Shown in pieces: positions 46,791 through 58,134 of a stretch of DNA of 64,000 nt. This stretch comes from Pinus tabuliformis (lineage: Eukaryota > Streptophyta > Pinopsida > Pinales > Pinaceae). Made by a program: the position numbers and the translations under genes. The notes beneath the pieces were generated by a model, which was given only the letters and a program-made list of their open reading frames with translations, did no database searches and had not been told where the DNA came from. The DNA lies in NCBI GenBank assembly GCA_031772625.1, contig CM062817.1:946180327-946244326 (forward strand), read 5' to 3'. Position 1 is the first letter of the stretch. Each line of letters begins with the position of its first letter.

Positions 46791-47374
46791 TGTGTGCTAA
46801 AACTGCTCGAATACCCAGTCATATGATAAGAATGTCTCATTAAGATTCTATTTTTTATGGAGCTTCATCTTATAAAGCTATGCCCCGCATCCTTTCGTTA
46901 TGCAAGTTCGGAAACGACTAATCCTATGAGTTTAAAGGGTTAGACCTACAGGTTTAAAGGGAAGGACCTAAAAATTTAAAAAATAAATAGCCGCCCCTTG
47001 CTTGCACTCCAAAAGGTTTGCATGCCCCCAGGCATAAAGTACGATTTCAAGGTTACCCCTACTTTAGTCCGGCAAAACAATTGTTTTACCGAGAGAGGCC
47101 TACCTCTTTCAGGTTACCCAAAGATTGTCTCGTTAATCTTTCAAACAAAACACTTCCTCAGCAATGTCTACCGAAATAGACAAAGGTGAGCGAAGATGCC
47201 CGCCAACTCACATAACTTTGACAAAAGAATCTTATTCTAGAATAACCCTCTTCTAGCATGGGCGGGGTACAGACTAGTCATATTCTCCCGCGGAAACCTA
47301 CCCTATACCCAAAGTTTTCCTGCCGAAGCAGACCAGGACGCATGCCCCCTGGGTTCCAGTCATATCCTCCCAGA
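46791..47374 (-). other. Element D spacer after gag-pro
   Basis: Noncoding. TTTAAAGGG phrases repeat at 46930-46975. No ORF recognised. Confidence 0.5.
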
Positions 47375-48943
47375 TTACTCGCGCTCATCAAGAGGACGGA
47401 CCGTTGGTTGAGACATTTCTTGCGTGAAGAGACCATTTAGGGATGGTATATGACTATTTGCGATGCGTGATCCGGGAAATGAAAGTTGGTCCACGAGCTT
47501 GACCACTCTTCCTTCATGCGGAAAACACATTACTCTAAAGAGTGAGGAGACGATGGCTCCCATGCAATATATATAGTCTCGTCCAAGGAGTAGGTTATAA
47601 TCCAAGGGTCCTTGAACGACCATCACGTTCATTTGAACGGTCTTCCCTTTCAGTGTTACGGGCACATTGGGGAGGATCCCTAAAGGTTGACTGGTTCCTT
47701 TATCAAAGCCTGATAGATTTCTCATTTCAAGCAAAAGCACTGGCGAACCAAGCGCTTTCCAAGAAATAGAGGAAAGGATACTCACAGATGCCCCCTCATC
47801 AACGATAGTGCCAGCCATTACCATTCTGTATATTTGAACGATAATTCTGAATGGTATGCTTGCTGGCAAACGGGGTCTGCCTAGTTGGTTCCAGTCGAAT
47901 GAGACAACTAGGTTGCTTGGTGGTGGGACCGAATAGATGGCCGGGTATGACTCTGACGAAGTTCCTTCCTGCGATAAAGGAATGGGCAAATTCCCCCCTT
48001 GTTCGTCGGAGTCTGTGTTGATGAAGAGAATTTGGACGATGTCGTCTTTATTCTCTTCTGTGATGGTATCATTCGAAGATAGAGCCTCTGAAGGAAAAAC
48101 CGGGTCAACTGCCACCTCAACCTTTTGACTTTCGTCAGGTATGGATTCAGACGGTTCATCTTCAACGATAGGTGCTTCGGCTGACCACCTGGGCGGGCCA
48201 GCCGGGTTCTCAACTAGTGAAGGACTTGGCAGGAGTTTTTGATATCCAGGAGGAAGTTGCGCTCGTAAGATCGGGCGATCTTCCAAAACTCTCTTAGCCT
48301 CGTCTAAGAAGGGACAACGGTGGATGGCATGGTCGCCTTCACACAGTTTGCAGGGAAATCTAGCTTTCCCTCTCTGTCCTGGGACTTCACTTTCACTAGT
48401 TGACGGTGAGCTGTCAGCATGACTATCAGAGGTTGACGCCACCGAATTGTGCAAACGGGGAGACCAGTCCCTTAGTATCCGAGGGATGCAGGGACAATCT
48501 CTGTGGAAGTGGTCTCCCTTGCATATGACACATGGCAATTTAGGCCTAGTCAGTGCTGTGTGTGGATTTTTGTCAGACGACACTTGTTTGCCCCTAGTCG
48601 CTTTTGGCTCCTTCTTCTTCTTCTCTTTCTTCTTCTTTTCCTTCTTCTCCTTAGGAACTTGGTTTTTTGTTTTACCGGTTCTGTCAAGCGTAGAGGAAGG
48701 AGGAGAGGAAGAATTAGATGAACTAGAAGGCTGCTGGGCAACTCTGGTCTGGTCTAACTGTTGACTCGACTGTTCAGGAATAGTGGTGTTCTGAACGACA
48801 TTGGTTGAAAAGAGCTAGACCGGCAGGCCAATTGTCAGTCCTGGAAGCGACAATGTGGCCATATGGGGCGCACCAACATCTCCCCAAGAGGAGAAGGGAC
48901 TAGGATTTCCACCAAGGGGAATTCCTTGGTTGGTGTGCTCCAT
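47375..48943 (-). CDS. Element D Gag-protease protein, nearly intact
   Basis: Capsid/nucleocapsid and aspartic protease of element D. The frame can be followed up to ATG 48943-48941 (MEHTNQGIPLGGNPSPFS), 522 codons, with a single in-frame TAG at 48815-48817. Without it the open part is 479 codons. Order: Ser/Pro-rich N-terminus; Lys/Glu-rich basic tract (about 48690-48595); two Cys/His motifs CVICKGDHFHRDC and CKLCEGDHAIHRC (each CX2CX3HX4C); an acidic linker; then a retropepsin-like domain with IVDEGASVSILS (active-site D, but DEG instead of DSG or DTG) and the second-loop motif LLLGRDYIY. I chose the upstream start because the composition is continuous with Gag. No RT follows. Whether the protease is active with DEG is uncertain. 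Confidence 0.85.
48815..48817 (-). other. In-frame TAG in the gag-pro reading frame
   Basis: The only stop between ATG 48943 and the natural stop at 47375, after codon 42 (context GTC TAG CTC). Either a recent nonsense mutation or a recoding or leader-peptide arrangement. Confidence 0.75.
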
Positions 48944-49026
48944 TTTTTCAACCTAAAGATCAACGTAGGAATAAGGGGTGATTGCTCCGTTTAAAATAAA
49001 TTTTAACGACGCTTTAGACACAACTT

Positions 49027-49148
49027 GCTTTTTCACTTTTAAAGAGTCGAGAAAAAGCTAAAGATGACTCTAGTCTCCTTCGATGTTTTAACGAGCCCGA
49101 AGTGACAAATGCTCGGATGGACTTTTTCCGTTATAGAGTCTGAAAAAG
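49027..49148 (-). repeat. Hairpin trio in element D leader, just upstream of gag-pro
   Basis: 49027-49058 (GCTTTTTC/GAAAAAGC), 49078-49102 (CTTCG/CGAAG, loop containing GTTTTAACGAGCC) and 49122-49148 (CTTTTTC/GAAAAAG, loop CGTTATAGAGTCT). Same loop class as the downstream array, ending 84 bases before the Gag start. Confidence 0.8.
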
Positions 49149-50648
49149 GCCAAAAGGAACTGCTCTGGAGTTCTAGGCAGAGGGTGTGCAAAACTTCTCG
49201 CAAAACCGCAGAATACTTTTTAGGGTACGGGCGGTCGATCTTCCTGAATGCTATGTTCAGTGCATTGCGATCAGTAGGGCAGCCGACACGGCTTCCTAAG
49301 GATAAAGGTTTTATGCCTATAGGGGTCTCCCAATATATACGTGACGGTACGTGGGAGCACAATCCGTACTGGCGCTATCGTCCCTGAGGAGGAATCACCC
49401 ACCATCAACGAGATCAACAGTCACCAGGCTTTACGACGCCGGAACACGTCTCTAGTCTAGACCTCTATGTTGTGCATTATGTTGCAAAGCGTTGTTAAGA
49501 TCATTCAATTTATTTTAGGTTGATCTTTTTAGAAGTTTGCCTTTCGAGGTTCACCACGAGATGTATGATACAATTCCTAAATGCAGTCTAAAGATGATAA
49601 GCAAGCTTTATATCTTTTCAACTTTGAAAATCCTAGCTACTAAGGTAAAAGAAAGACACCATCTTTTCTTAAAGAGCAATCAGCACACTCTAATGCACTT
49701 TTCCTAAATCGAACATGCAAACTATCAAGATGCAAATGCACAATGCAGGTGTTTGTTTTCCGCTTTCTTAGTATTGATTCCTACAAAGGAAGCTTTTTGT
49801 ACAACTTTGAATTTGCTTTTAAATGACGAATACAAATAAGTTTACTTTTTCCAAATCAAAAAGGGTAGAAGAGATTACAACACTTAACGATTTTCGAAAT
49901 GAATACTTGTTTCGACACTTAAAAGAGACAAACTCAAACCAAAATCAAAATTAAATGTATAATCAACTGCAAACAGCCAATGAACTCTCTTCTAAGATCA
50001 CAATCAACAGATCTGAATCAAGGGCTACAGGATGAATATTTCACTCTTGCAAAGGAAAACTGCAAATGACGCCAAAAACACATAAAAACACTCACAGTCT
50101 TTTTGTACAAAAGGAGGCGGAATCTAAGCAAAGAAAAGGAGTTATCAGACTGGTACCTATGCTGGTTACAGGCTGCAAAAATCAGAGATCAAAACAAGGC
50201 AAAACAGAGCAGAGAACCCCAGCTGCATAAGGGCCAACTGGATCAGCGCAACCTCAACACAGGGGTTTTGACATTCAGCGCAGGTAGCCTTCATGGGACC
50301 TGCGTTGAAATGCAAAACCTCTTCACAGGGTCTGCGCTGAAGGAGAAACTCTCGTTTCTCACTGGGTTCTGGGTTACAAATTGCTGATTAATCTATTGTT
50401 TCAGGCCAAATAAAAGCAACAAGCAAGGTACAATCAAAGGGATGCTTTGAGGGAGTACTAAGATCTATCACAAAGGATCATCAAATCATTTGTGAGTCCA
50501 TTGTTCAGATCATAGACAAGTCCAGTGATTGGATCAAAGCAGCAACTGTCTACTTTGCATCTAGGAATAGCAGATGCAGTTCGATTGTTGCTGTCGAGTC
50601 TATGAAACAAACAATGATAGAGACACAAATAAAATGACTAAACAAATC
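49149..50648 (-). other. Element D 5' leader
   Basis: About 1.5 kb between primer site and gag-pro. No long ORF. GACATTCAGCGCAGGTAG near 50268 echoes GACATTCAACGCAGACAG in the LTRs (about 44650 and 51520), so part of the LTR sequence is duplicated in the leader. Confidence 0.65.
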
Positions 50649-50666
50649 TCCCCAGTGGAGTCGCCA
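50649..50666 (-). promoter_or_regulatory. Element D primer-binding site
   Basis: TGGCGACTCCACTGGGGA on the minus strand, three bases from the 5' LTR. Confidence 0.88.
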
Positions 50667-50669
50667 ATT

Positions 50670-51728
50670 TGTTGTGGGGAAAAATGCCTATGCAGGATGA
50701 TCCTATCCACCTAAGGTGTGACAGTGCCTTAGCAACAAACAGAGACAGCTATTCTAGTATTCTTCCTTTATGAATTAAGAATGAAGAGAGATGGATGGAC
50801 TAACCGGTGTCTTCCATTTGTCCCTCGATCCGGTTCCTCTTCTCTTTGGGAGTTCCCAGCTACTTGCCTTCTCGCTCACCCAGCTTCAAGAGGTTTCTGC
50901 AAGATCACAAGAAGAGAACACTACACAAAGACATAGATTCATATTCATAACTAGTTCAGGATTAGAAATAAACTAAACATACTAATGCAATCATACATCA
51001 AAGATACATCAGTATATAGGAGAAACCAAGATAGCTTTATTGATGAATAACAAGGTTCAGGAAGAGATACAACCCAGAGGGCTCCAATCCAGCATCTCCT
51101 TCCCAGCAAATGGAATTCCTATCTTCACCCCCTTCAAAGCATTAAGCACCCAATGATTCCAATCTCAAACCAACATCAATTCTTTGCAATAACAAAATTC
51201 CAGCCTCTAGATCTCATGGAGGAGAGATCCATATATAGATGTTTGGAGAGAGGATGAGTCAGCTTGAGATCTGACTAGTGTCCTCTCCCTCTGTCAGTTC
51301 TTGATTCCACTTGGAGTTTCTTGCTTCCACTTGGAGATTAGGAACCTCTTACTCATCACCAGTTGAATTCACTGAGGCAAGTGTCATTGAGGAAGATTCT
51401 GGAAGCTTCCTGGGTCTTGACACCTTTTGGAATGAACTTGCCATTTGGCAATTCTCGCTCAACGCACCTTGGTAGTGCTTCTACCTGCGTTGCAGTGCAG
51501 GTAGCCAGTGTTGGCTTTGACATTCAGCGCAGATAGCTAGTGGAGCCATTGAATTGATCCTGAATTGACTTGTTTTTGAGCAGTTTCTGGTGGAGAACTT
51601 CTGTGAATTGTTGTGGTTTGTTAGCCTTGTTCCTCTAGGGGTAGGAACAACATGTTTAGGGACTTTGGATCCCTTAGATTATGGACATTTCATGCTCAAT
51701 GCTGTAAGGCACAAAAATGTCTATAACA
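50670..51728 (-). mobile_element. Element D 5' LTR
   Basis: 1059 bp, pairs with 43801-44859. TATA-like site about 51230-51240. Confidence 0.93.
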
Positions 51729-52310
51729 GCTAGGTATAGTAGCACAAGGTTTGATTTGATTTTGAAGGGTTTTGTTTGATTAGGAGGAGACAGACAATTA
51801 GGGTAAGGAAATTAGGTCACAATTTTAGGGTTTCCATAGGGCAAGGTAGGCACAAGGCTCAACACTATAGGCTATTGATGGGTGAAGTGATTCAAAGACA
51901 GGTGAGGAGCTTGAAAGAGCATGTGAGAAACATGGATTCTTCCTAAACTGAAGAAAACATAGACTGTACATATTTTCCCAAAACAGAGCATAAAGATTAT
52001 GGGTTCTACCTATCAACTTGAAAACATCCACTTAAAGAGTATGAAATGATGAAATGGAGTCAACAATACATTTTAACACATGAAAACATAATAAAAACTA
52101 AATTGAACATCATACCATATGGATTCCAAAGAAATAGTTGCAACTTTTCATTAGTATCCTACTAAAACTGATATAAAATGATGTCTACTCAAAGCATAAG
52201 CATCTAGTAGAGTCCAACCCTTTACAATGAGAAAGAAGAAGAAGATATAGAAATTGATTCAACCTCCTCCCATCCTCAGGTGTCGAATTCCTAAGGATGA
52301 GGAACTAATC

Positions 52311-52456
52311 CCCTTCATCATACCACCATAAACACATAATTGTTAGTGCATAAATAAATATATCAATATAGCAGTTACCTTACCTTGTTGTACCCAACAC
52401 ACTTACCTGTAACTGAAATCATACCTATATAATATCTCAATGGCCTCCATTCCCTT
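52311..52456. repeat. Spacer X, copy 3, CCCTT at both ends
   Basis: Between solo LTR B2 and LTR C. It contains CATAAACACATAATTGTTAG and ends GGCCTCCATTCCCTT. Confidence 0.75.
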
Positions 52457-53191
52457 TGTTATCACCTAGATTGAACCTTAGGCTGAAAGAAGGCAATGCT
52501 AGGGTAACACCAAAGCACACTTAGCAAATTAGCTACCCTACTAGGTCAAGAGAGAGCTCTCTTTGTAAGGATCTCAGTCAAGATGATTAGATCAAGAAAA
52601 TTATATAAGGTTAGGTATAGTAGCACATGATTTGATTTTGAAGGGTTTTGCTGGATCAGGAGGAACCCGACAGTTAGGGCAAGAAAATTAGGTAAAACTT
52701 GTAGGGTTTCGATGGGGTAAGGTAGGCACAAGGCTCATCACTCTAGGAATTTGATGGGTGAAGTGATCCAAAGATAGGTGAGGAGCTTGAAAGAGCATGT
52801 GAGCAACATGGATTCTTCCTAAACTGAAGAAAACATAGACTGTGAATATTTTCCCAAAACAGAGCATAAATATAATGGGTTCTACTTATCAACTTGAAAA
52901 CATCCACTTAAAGAGTATGAAATGATGAAATGGAGTCAGTAATACATTTTAACACATGAAAACATAATAAAAACTGAACTGAACATCATACCACATGGAT
53001 CCCAAAGAAATAGCCGCAACTTTTCATTAATCTCCTACTAAAACTAATACAGAATGATGTCTACTCAAAGCATAAGCATCCAATTGAGTCCAACCCTTTA
53101 CAATGAGAAAGAAGAAGAAGATATAGAAATTTATTCAAGCTCCTCCCATCCTCAGGTGTCGAATTCCTAAGGATTAGGAAATAATCCATCA
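52457..53191 (-). mobile_element. Family Z LTR, copy C (3' LTR of Z2)
   Basis: About 735 bp, TGTTATCACCTAG to ATCCATCA, directly followed by Z interior sequence as at copy A. Confidence 0.75.
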
Positions 53192-53871
53192 AAAACTGAA
53201 CAAGAAACTGGAATCCAAGCAACTTAACAACTTGCCTCTAAAAGTGAGGAAACTCATTCATTTGTTCTTAAGATAACTTTAATATAATGAATCTACCTTC
53301 TAGTACATATTAAATATCATATTTACATTCCTAGTCATCATTTACATCATTAAAACACCATCCATGAGGGGAAACCCAAAATTATAGTCAAGGCACAATG
53401 AAATGGGAATCCAACACAATTTTTTCCTCTGCGCAACGCTTTTTGCAAGGCCAGTTTGGAGGCCTTCTTGGTGTCCAAATTGTGCTCATGATAGCGAATT
53501 GGAAATCTCTTCAAGTCTTCCTTCTAGCACATATGTAATTTTTTCTTTTGAAGTTTATTTGATCCCTCAAAAACATATTCTCCCAAGACTGCTTCTGTGT
53601 GTCCAAAAAGGGGCAGAAAGGTCATTGTTTGGGTTTTTTGTGACCTTTTGGTTGACCAGTTCTACTCTAAACTCTTAGAAAATTTTCAGTGTGCATGTAC
53701 TCATCATTATGAATCCACAAATTCTGACCATTTCCTCATTGGATGCCCCTAGGAAAACCGCAACGCCAGTGGCGCTACGCATAGAGCCAAACTTTTTGTG
53801 TCAAAAATTGCCAAATTCTTAAAAAGGCAAAAATTCTTCAAAACCTACTCAAAGTTTGTGGAATACCACCC
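53192..53871 (-). other. Family Z2 interior between second ORF and LTR
   Basis: Homologue of 12624-13308. Noncoding. Confidence 0.65.
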
Positions 53872-55551
53872 TTAAGTATCTTGGTTAGTCAAGGAAGCTT
53901 CAGCAAGCAACCTAAGTCTATCATCCTTCTTTTTGCCTTTGAGTGCTTGTTTTAACCTTATCTTCATTTGCTTGACCCTTATGTTGGAAATCTTGTTTTG
54001 GTTCCTATAATGGTGAGCCATGTGCTCGATGACTCGATTGTCCCTGTTGGCCTTTTGTACTAGCTTATCCAAATGCAAATTGACCCTTCCAAGCCAAGTT
54101 TCTCTATCCTCCTTGATTTCCTTCTCAATTCTTTGTTTTACAGTCAAGGTAATCGGTGTTTCTTCCTCTTGCATTACTGACTTGCCCTTGTCACTTTGCC
54201 TCTTTCCTTTGAGAATTTCCAGCTCCATGAAGACTTGTTTGTCACTTATCTGCTTGTTCTATTGCTCAAGGTATGACATGAAATACTTAGCTCTCACCAA
54301 GTTGTCGATCAATGCTTGGATCTATGCATCTTTTTCCCTTATGGTTATGTTTTCATTTTTTTCCCCATCTTAAGCCTTCAAGTCAAGTATCTTAATGCCA
54401 TGATGGATGTGTGGCTATTCTGGTTCATCATTTTCCATCAAATCAAAATCCCTTTCCTCCTCATCATCAAGGCTTTCCTCCAACACGTTTTCTTTCCCTT
54501 TATGCAGCTACTGCACCTGTTGTACCTATTGTGTCGATGACGAAGGCAAAGCCCCTTCCACATTTTGTGGAGCAAACATTTTCTTATGAGCTGATGAAGA
54601 AGGCAAGGCCCCTTCCACATCAAGTGGTGTAAACACTTGCCTATCTTCTACAAACAACTTTCTAGCCCCTCTTTGATATGTCTTGTAGGCTTCTCTCTCC
54701 TCAACAGCTTTAGTCTCTTTAACCTTCTCGTCTTTCTTTACTTTGGCACTGTTGGAAGGTATTTCTGCTTCTTGAGGCACCAGTGGAGGAATATGAGGAC
54801 CATTGAAGATGTCATTGGAAATAAATGTATCCTAGGACATGTTAAGGAGTTTGAGATGATGTAGCACAATCATCTTATTCAAGGAGTAGTGATAGATACT
54901 ACTCATTTGCTGGGGGTATAGCTTTTTCTCTACAATGTAAGCCATCTTCTCAATGTTCCTGAATAATAAATATGGGATGTTCAACATTTTCACTCTTGTG
55001 AACTGCATAAGAAGCATCATGTGATATGTGTACAATATAGAAAATCTGTCGTCCCATGTAAAATACTTCATAATGATCATCATCATAGGGGCATACTTGT
55101 CTTCAAGGAACTTGAAAGGAAAGATCCTCTTCTTTTCATTTCTGTACTTGGATTTGATGTATGGCTCATAGTAGTGCTCATCCAAATCTTGTGCCTTATA
55201 CCATTTTTACCCCACATTTGGAATCCTTGTAGCATCAGCAACGATGGAGGATGAAACTGTAAATTTCACCCAAACAAGAGTTATCTTGTTATCACAAAGG
55301 TTGGCTACAAAAAGCCTGGTCAACTCAGGATGATGTTGATCTCTTTCCACCTTCTCACAAAACTCATAACACCCTAGATTCCTAAAACAAGTGATGATAA
55401 TATGAGAAGCCTGTAACTCTTTGATGTTGGATGGTTCCTCTCTAATAATTCTACCTCCCTTATGTAGTTTTCTATAACGCTGATGTTCATCACCCAAACT
55501 TTCACCACCACTGTTTTCATAATCCTCATAATCTCTATCCTCTTTATCCAT
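53872..55551 (-). pseudogene. Family Z second ORF, copy 2, uninterrupted but with stops
   Basis: Minus-strand frame from ATG 55551-55549 (MDKEDRDYEDYENSGGE) to 53872, 560 codons, with about six stops (for example at 55207, near 54831 and near 54525). It covers the same regions as copy 1: CFRNLGCYEFCEKVE, FVANLCDNKITL, VADATRIPNVG, the DEHYYEPYIKSKYRNEKK block, a Ser/Pro-rich centre with VEGALPSSS repeats, and a C-terminal basic coiled coil (RNQNKISNIRVKQMKIRLKQ). This copy gives the pre-insertion sequence for the gypsy in copy 1. No enzymatic motif. Function unknown, possibly particle-associated. Confidence 0.68.
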
Positions 55552-57005
55552 GTTTGCTAAATTTTGAAGCTGTGTAACCCTAAAGAATGTAATCAAGGAG
55601 TGAGTTATGGTAAACAGGGATAGGAGAGGGGAAATGAGCTTATGCGGTGTAGAATGGAATTTATATGATATGAGAGTGAGAAGGAGGGTATTTTTCTTTG
55701 ATAGGGACTATTTAGTAAATAGGGTTTTAGCATTATGTTTGAGGGAATTAGGGTATAAGGAATAGGTGGAGGGATGTGTTTGAGGGAATTAGGGTTGAAG
55801 GAATAGGTGGAGGGATGTGTTTGAAAGAATTGGGGTTTAGGGAATAAGTGGATGGATTTGTAGGCAATTTAGGATTTGACCTTTGAAATAGAAAACCAAC
55901 TTCAAAATTATGAATCGAATGCCAAGAGGATAGCTCAGAGATTACACTTACTTGTTTATAAGCTATAGAAAAAAAAAACACGATATGGATGGTCGATAGG
56001 ATGTTTTGGCACTTGTTGGCCCTATGTGTAGTGCCACCTACATGTGCACAACACTCCGACTCTATGCGTAGCACTGTTCAAATTTGCACTGGTGAAACTA
56101 GCCTATGCACAATGCTCCACTCCTATGTGCAATGCTCCGTCCTCTTTGATAAACGCTCTGTCTCCTATGTGGCGCGCCATCTCTCCTATGTGTAGCGCCT
56201 TTTTCTCCTATGCGCATCGCCTCTTCTTTGCTTAGCCACCAATTGGCCTCAATTACCTTCTCTCCTTTAAGGCTCTTCTTTCTCTTTATCAAATGAAAGT
56301 GATGAATTTGGAAAAGGAATTCGACATCTTATATAGAGGTTGATTTTGATTTTTCTTTAAAGAAAACCCACTTTCTAATGTTTTGGAAATTTTTCTTTGT
56401 CTTGAAATCTCTGTTTAATGATTTTCCTTCTTTGTCTCTTTTCAGGTGGATGATGCTTGGATTGAACTGATTTCTTCAGTGGTTTCATTTTCTTGCAGCA
56501 AGGTTGGGGCAGCTGGGAACACTTATTACATAAAATGGATTGAATTACATCAAAAGAATATAAATCAACTAAAAATACTATGTTTTCATCTCAAAAACAT
56601 TTTTTTGAGATGACAATTACATTAGTGACAAAAGATATTTGTATAATCACCATGACTTACTCGCAATCACTCTTTGTTTAGTGGTCATCATGATACCTTT
56701 ATTGCCCTTTATTTACACTTGAAATCATGCTTTTTACCTTGGAAATGAACCCTAACACCTAATGGAAAAACCACTGCCTTGGCACCTGAAGTAACATATT
56801 TGAAACCTCAGCTGAATACAACATGGAGATGGGTCAGCAAATGTACCTCATGAGGGAAGATTTTATTTTCTAAGAAGAAAACAACCATCAGTGGACCATT
56901 TTGACATGACCTAATGGAATGATTCTAAAACTTTGTATGAGACACCTAAAATGAAAATGCAAAGAGCAAATTTGATCCCTGATGGAAGTATGCATATACT
57001 GACAC
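55552..57005 (-). other. Family Z2 interior, truncated
   Basis: Matches 39155-40650 with the 42 bp repeat (about 55738-55860) and the GCGCAGCGCC-type array (56015-56225). Homology ends at TGCATATACTGACACTAA near 57005. The Gag and 5' LTR expected beyond are missing. Confidence 0.7.
56015..56225. repeat. TATGCGCAGCGCC-type minisatellite, copy 2
   Basis: More decayed homologue of 39620-39835, with CCTATGTGTAGCGCC and CCTATGCGCATCGCC units. Confidence 0.75.
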
Positions 57006-57837
57006 TAAAACCCTTGAAAACTCCATCCATAACTGAAAGCCATATGTTGTACCTAATAAATACATTTTCTAAATATAGCACATATCCACTTAATGTCAGA
57101 TAAAATCAAGGTTAAGAAGACTTTTTGTATGAAAATCACTCGTTCATTTGGAATTGCAATCTTCGAACATAGCCAAAGGAATTTTCACTCAATTAATTTA
57201 TTTTAACCTTTTTACCTTATTGTAATTGAGTCTTATTATGTACTATCACATCACCCAACTATTAGTTATATAAACAAATCAAGTATTACCTTTTCACACT
57301 AATGTCAAGCATATTTCCACACCATTGTTCACACATTCCAGTCACACATTCCAAAGATCAAGGAATCATGTCTACTAATTATCTTTTACCAAGACTAACA
57401 ACCATGCCAAAACCAATAGTTAACTCACAATCATTAATCCTAATACTACAACTAGCACTCACTTGTGCTTAAGTGCATCTTAATTGTCTCAACATATAAG
57501 GTGTTAGTACAACCATTTTAAAACAAGATCATAACATCATGCAATCTTATAGACACATACTCATATCATGCAATTAATCAAACATTCAAACAAAATATAA
57601 ACATACAATGTTAGATAAATCAACTATACAACATAATCAAACACTCAAACACCAAATAGATGACATAATCAAGCTCATACCTCAATGTATCTCAAGGGAA
57701 GCTATCACATCTGCGCAAGTCAATCTGAATTAGTACGACACAATATCTCAAATATATCGACTCATACCGAGTTATCATAACCAAATCCATCGGCACAGGC
57801 CAATATAGATTAACATGATACATAATAACATCAAAAT
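57006..57837. other. No recognisable feature
   Basis: AT-rich unique-looking sequence, no ORF above chance. Confidence 0.6.
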
Positions 57838-58134
57838 TAGGGAAAATTTTAAGGATGGAAGTTTATCTTATAGTTTAGAAACCTTGGTGAATCTTACTAG
57901 TCTCCAATATGTAAATTGTAAAAGTTTTGATGATATTTTTGTAAAAATATTTAGGTTTCTAATTATTTTATATTAGTATATATAAAATTTTGGCGATTTT
58001 TAGGGTAAAATAATTTTATACTATAAAATTTGGGCAAATCAATTTTCAAAACAATGGAAATTGGTGAATCGCTTTTTGGAAAAAGCATGGAAAATTAGCC
58101 CACTTGTGAATATAAGCTCCTAAAATTTTCCCTG
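57838..58134. mobile_element. MITE copy 1, hAT-like
   Basis: About 297 bp with termini AGGGAAAATTTTAAGG and CCTAAAATTTTCCCT. Same family as 59565-59862. The first terminal base is changed and no target duplication is evident. Confidence 0.75.

Larger units (their letters stand above)
43801..51728 (-). mobile_element. Element D: young non-autonomous LTR retrotransposon
   Basis: LTRs of 1059 bp each (43801-44859, 50670-51728), TGTTGTGGGG to ATAACA on the plus strand, target duplication GCTAG (43796-43800, 51729-51733). The minus-strand primer site is at 50649-50666 and the polypurine tract at 44860-44872. The interior of 5.8 kb has one gag-protease ORF and hairpin arrays, with no RT, RNase H or integrase. 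About 16 differences between LTRs (about 1.5%) make it the youngest element here. Confidence 0.95.
43642..52310 (-). mobile_element. Family Z solo LTR, copy B2, split by element D
   Basis: Pieces 43642-43800 and 51734-52310 (about 736 bp together) form one LTR with perfect CCCTT on both sides (43637-43641, 52311-52315). That is a target duplication, so B2 is a solo LTR. Element D occupies 43801-51728 within it. Confidence 0.75.

Noticed and set aside
46607..46843. 78-codon ORF with an internal repeat (FFNEHELCAKTARI)
   Set aside because: The repeat is the duplicated hairpin unit at 46716-46790, on the strand opposite to the element transcript.
48447..48764. 105-codon plus-strand ORF with a Phe-rich tract
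   Set aside because: Shadow of the Lys/Glu-rich tract of the minus-strand gag-pro gene.
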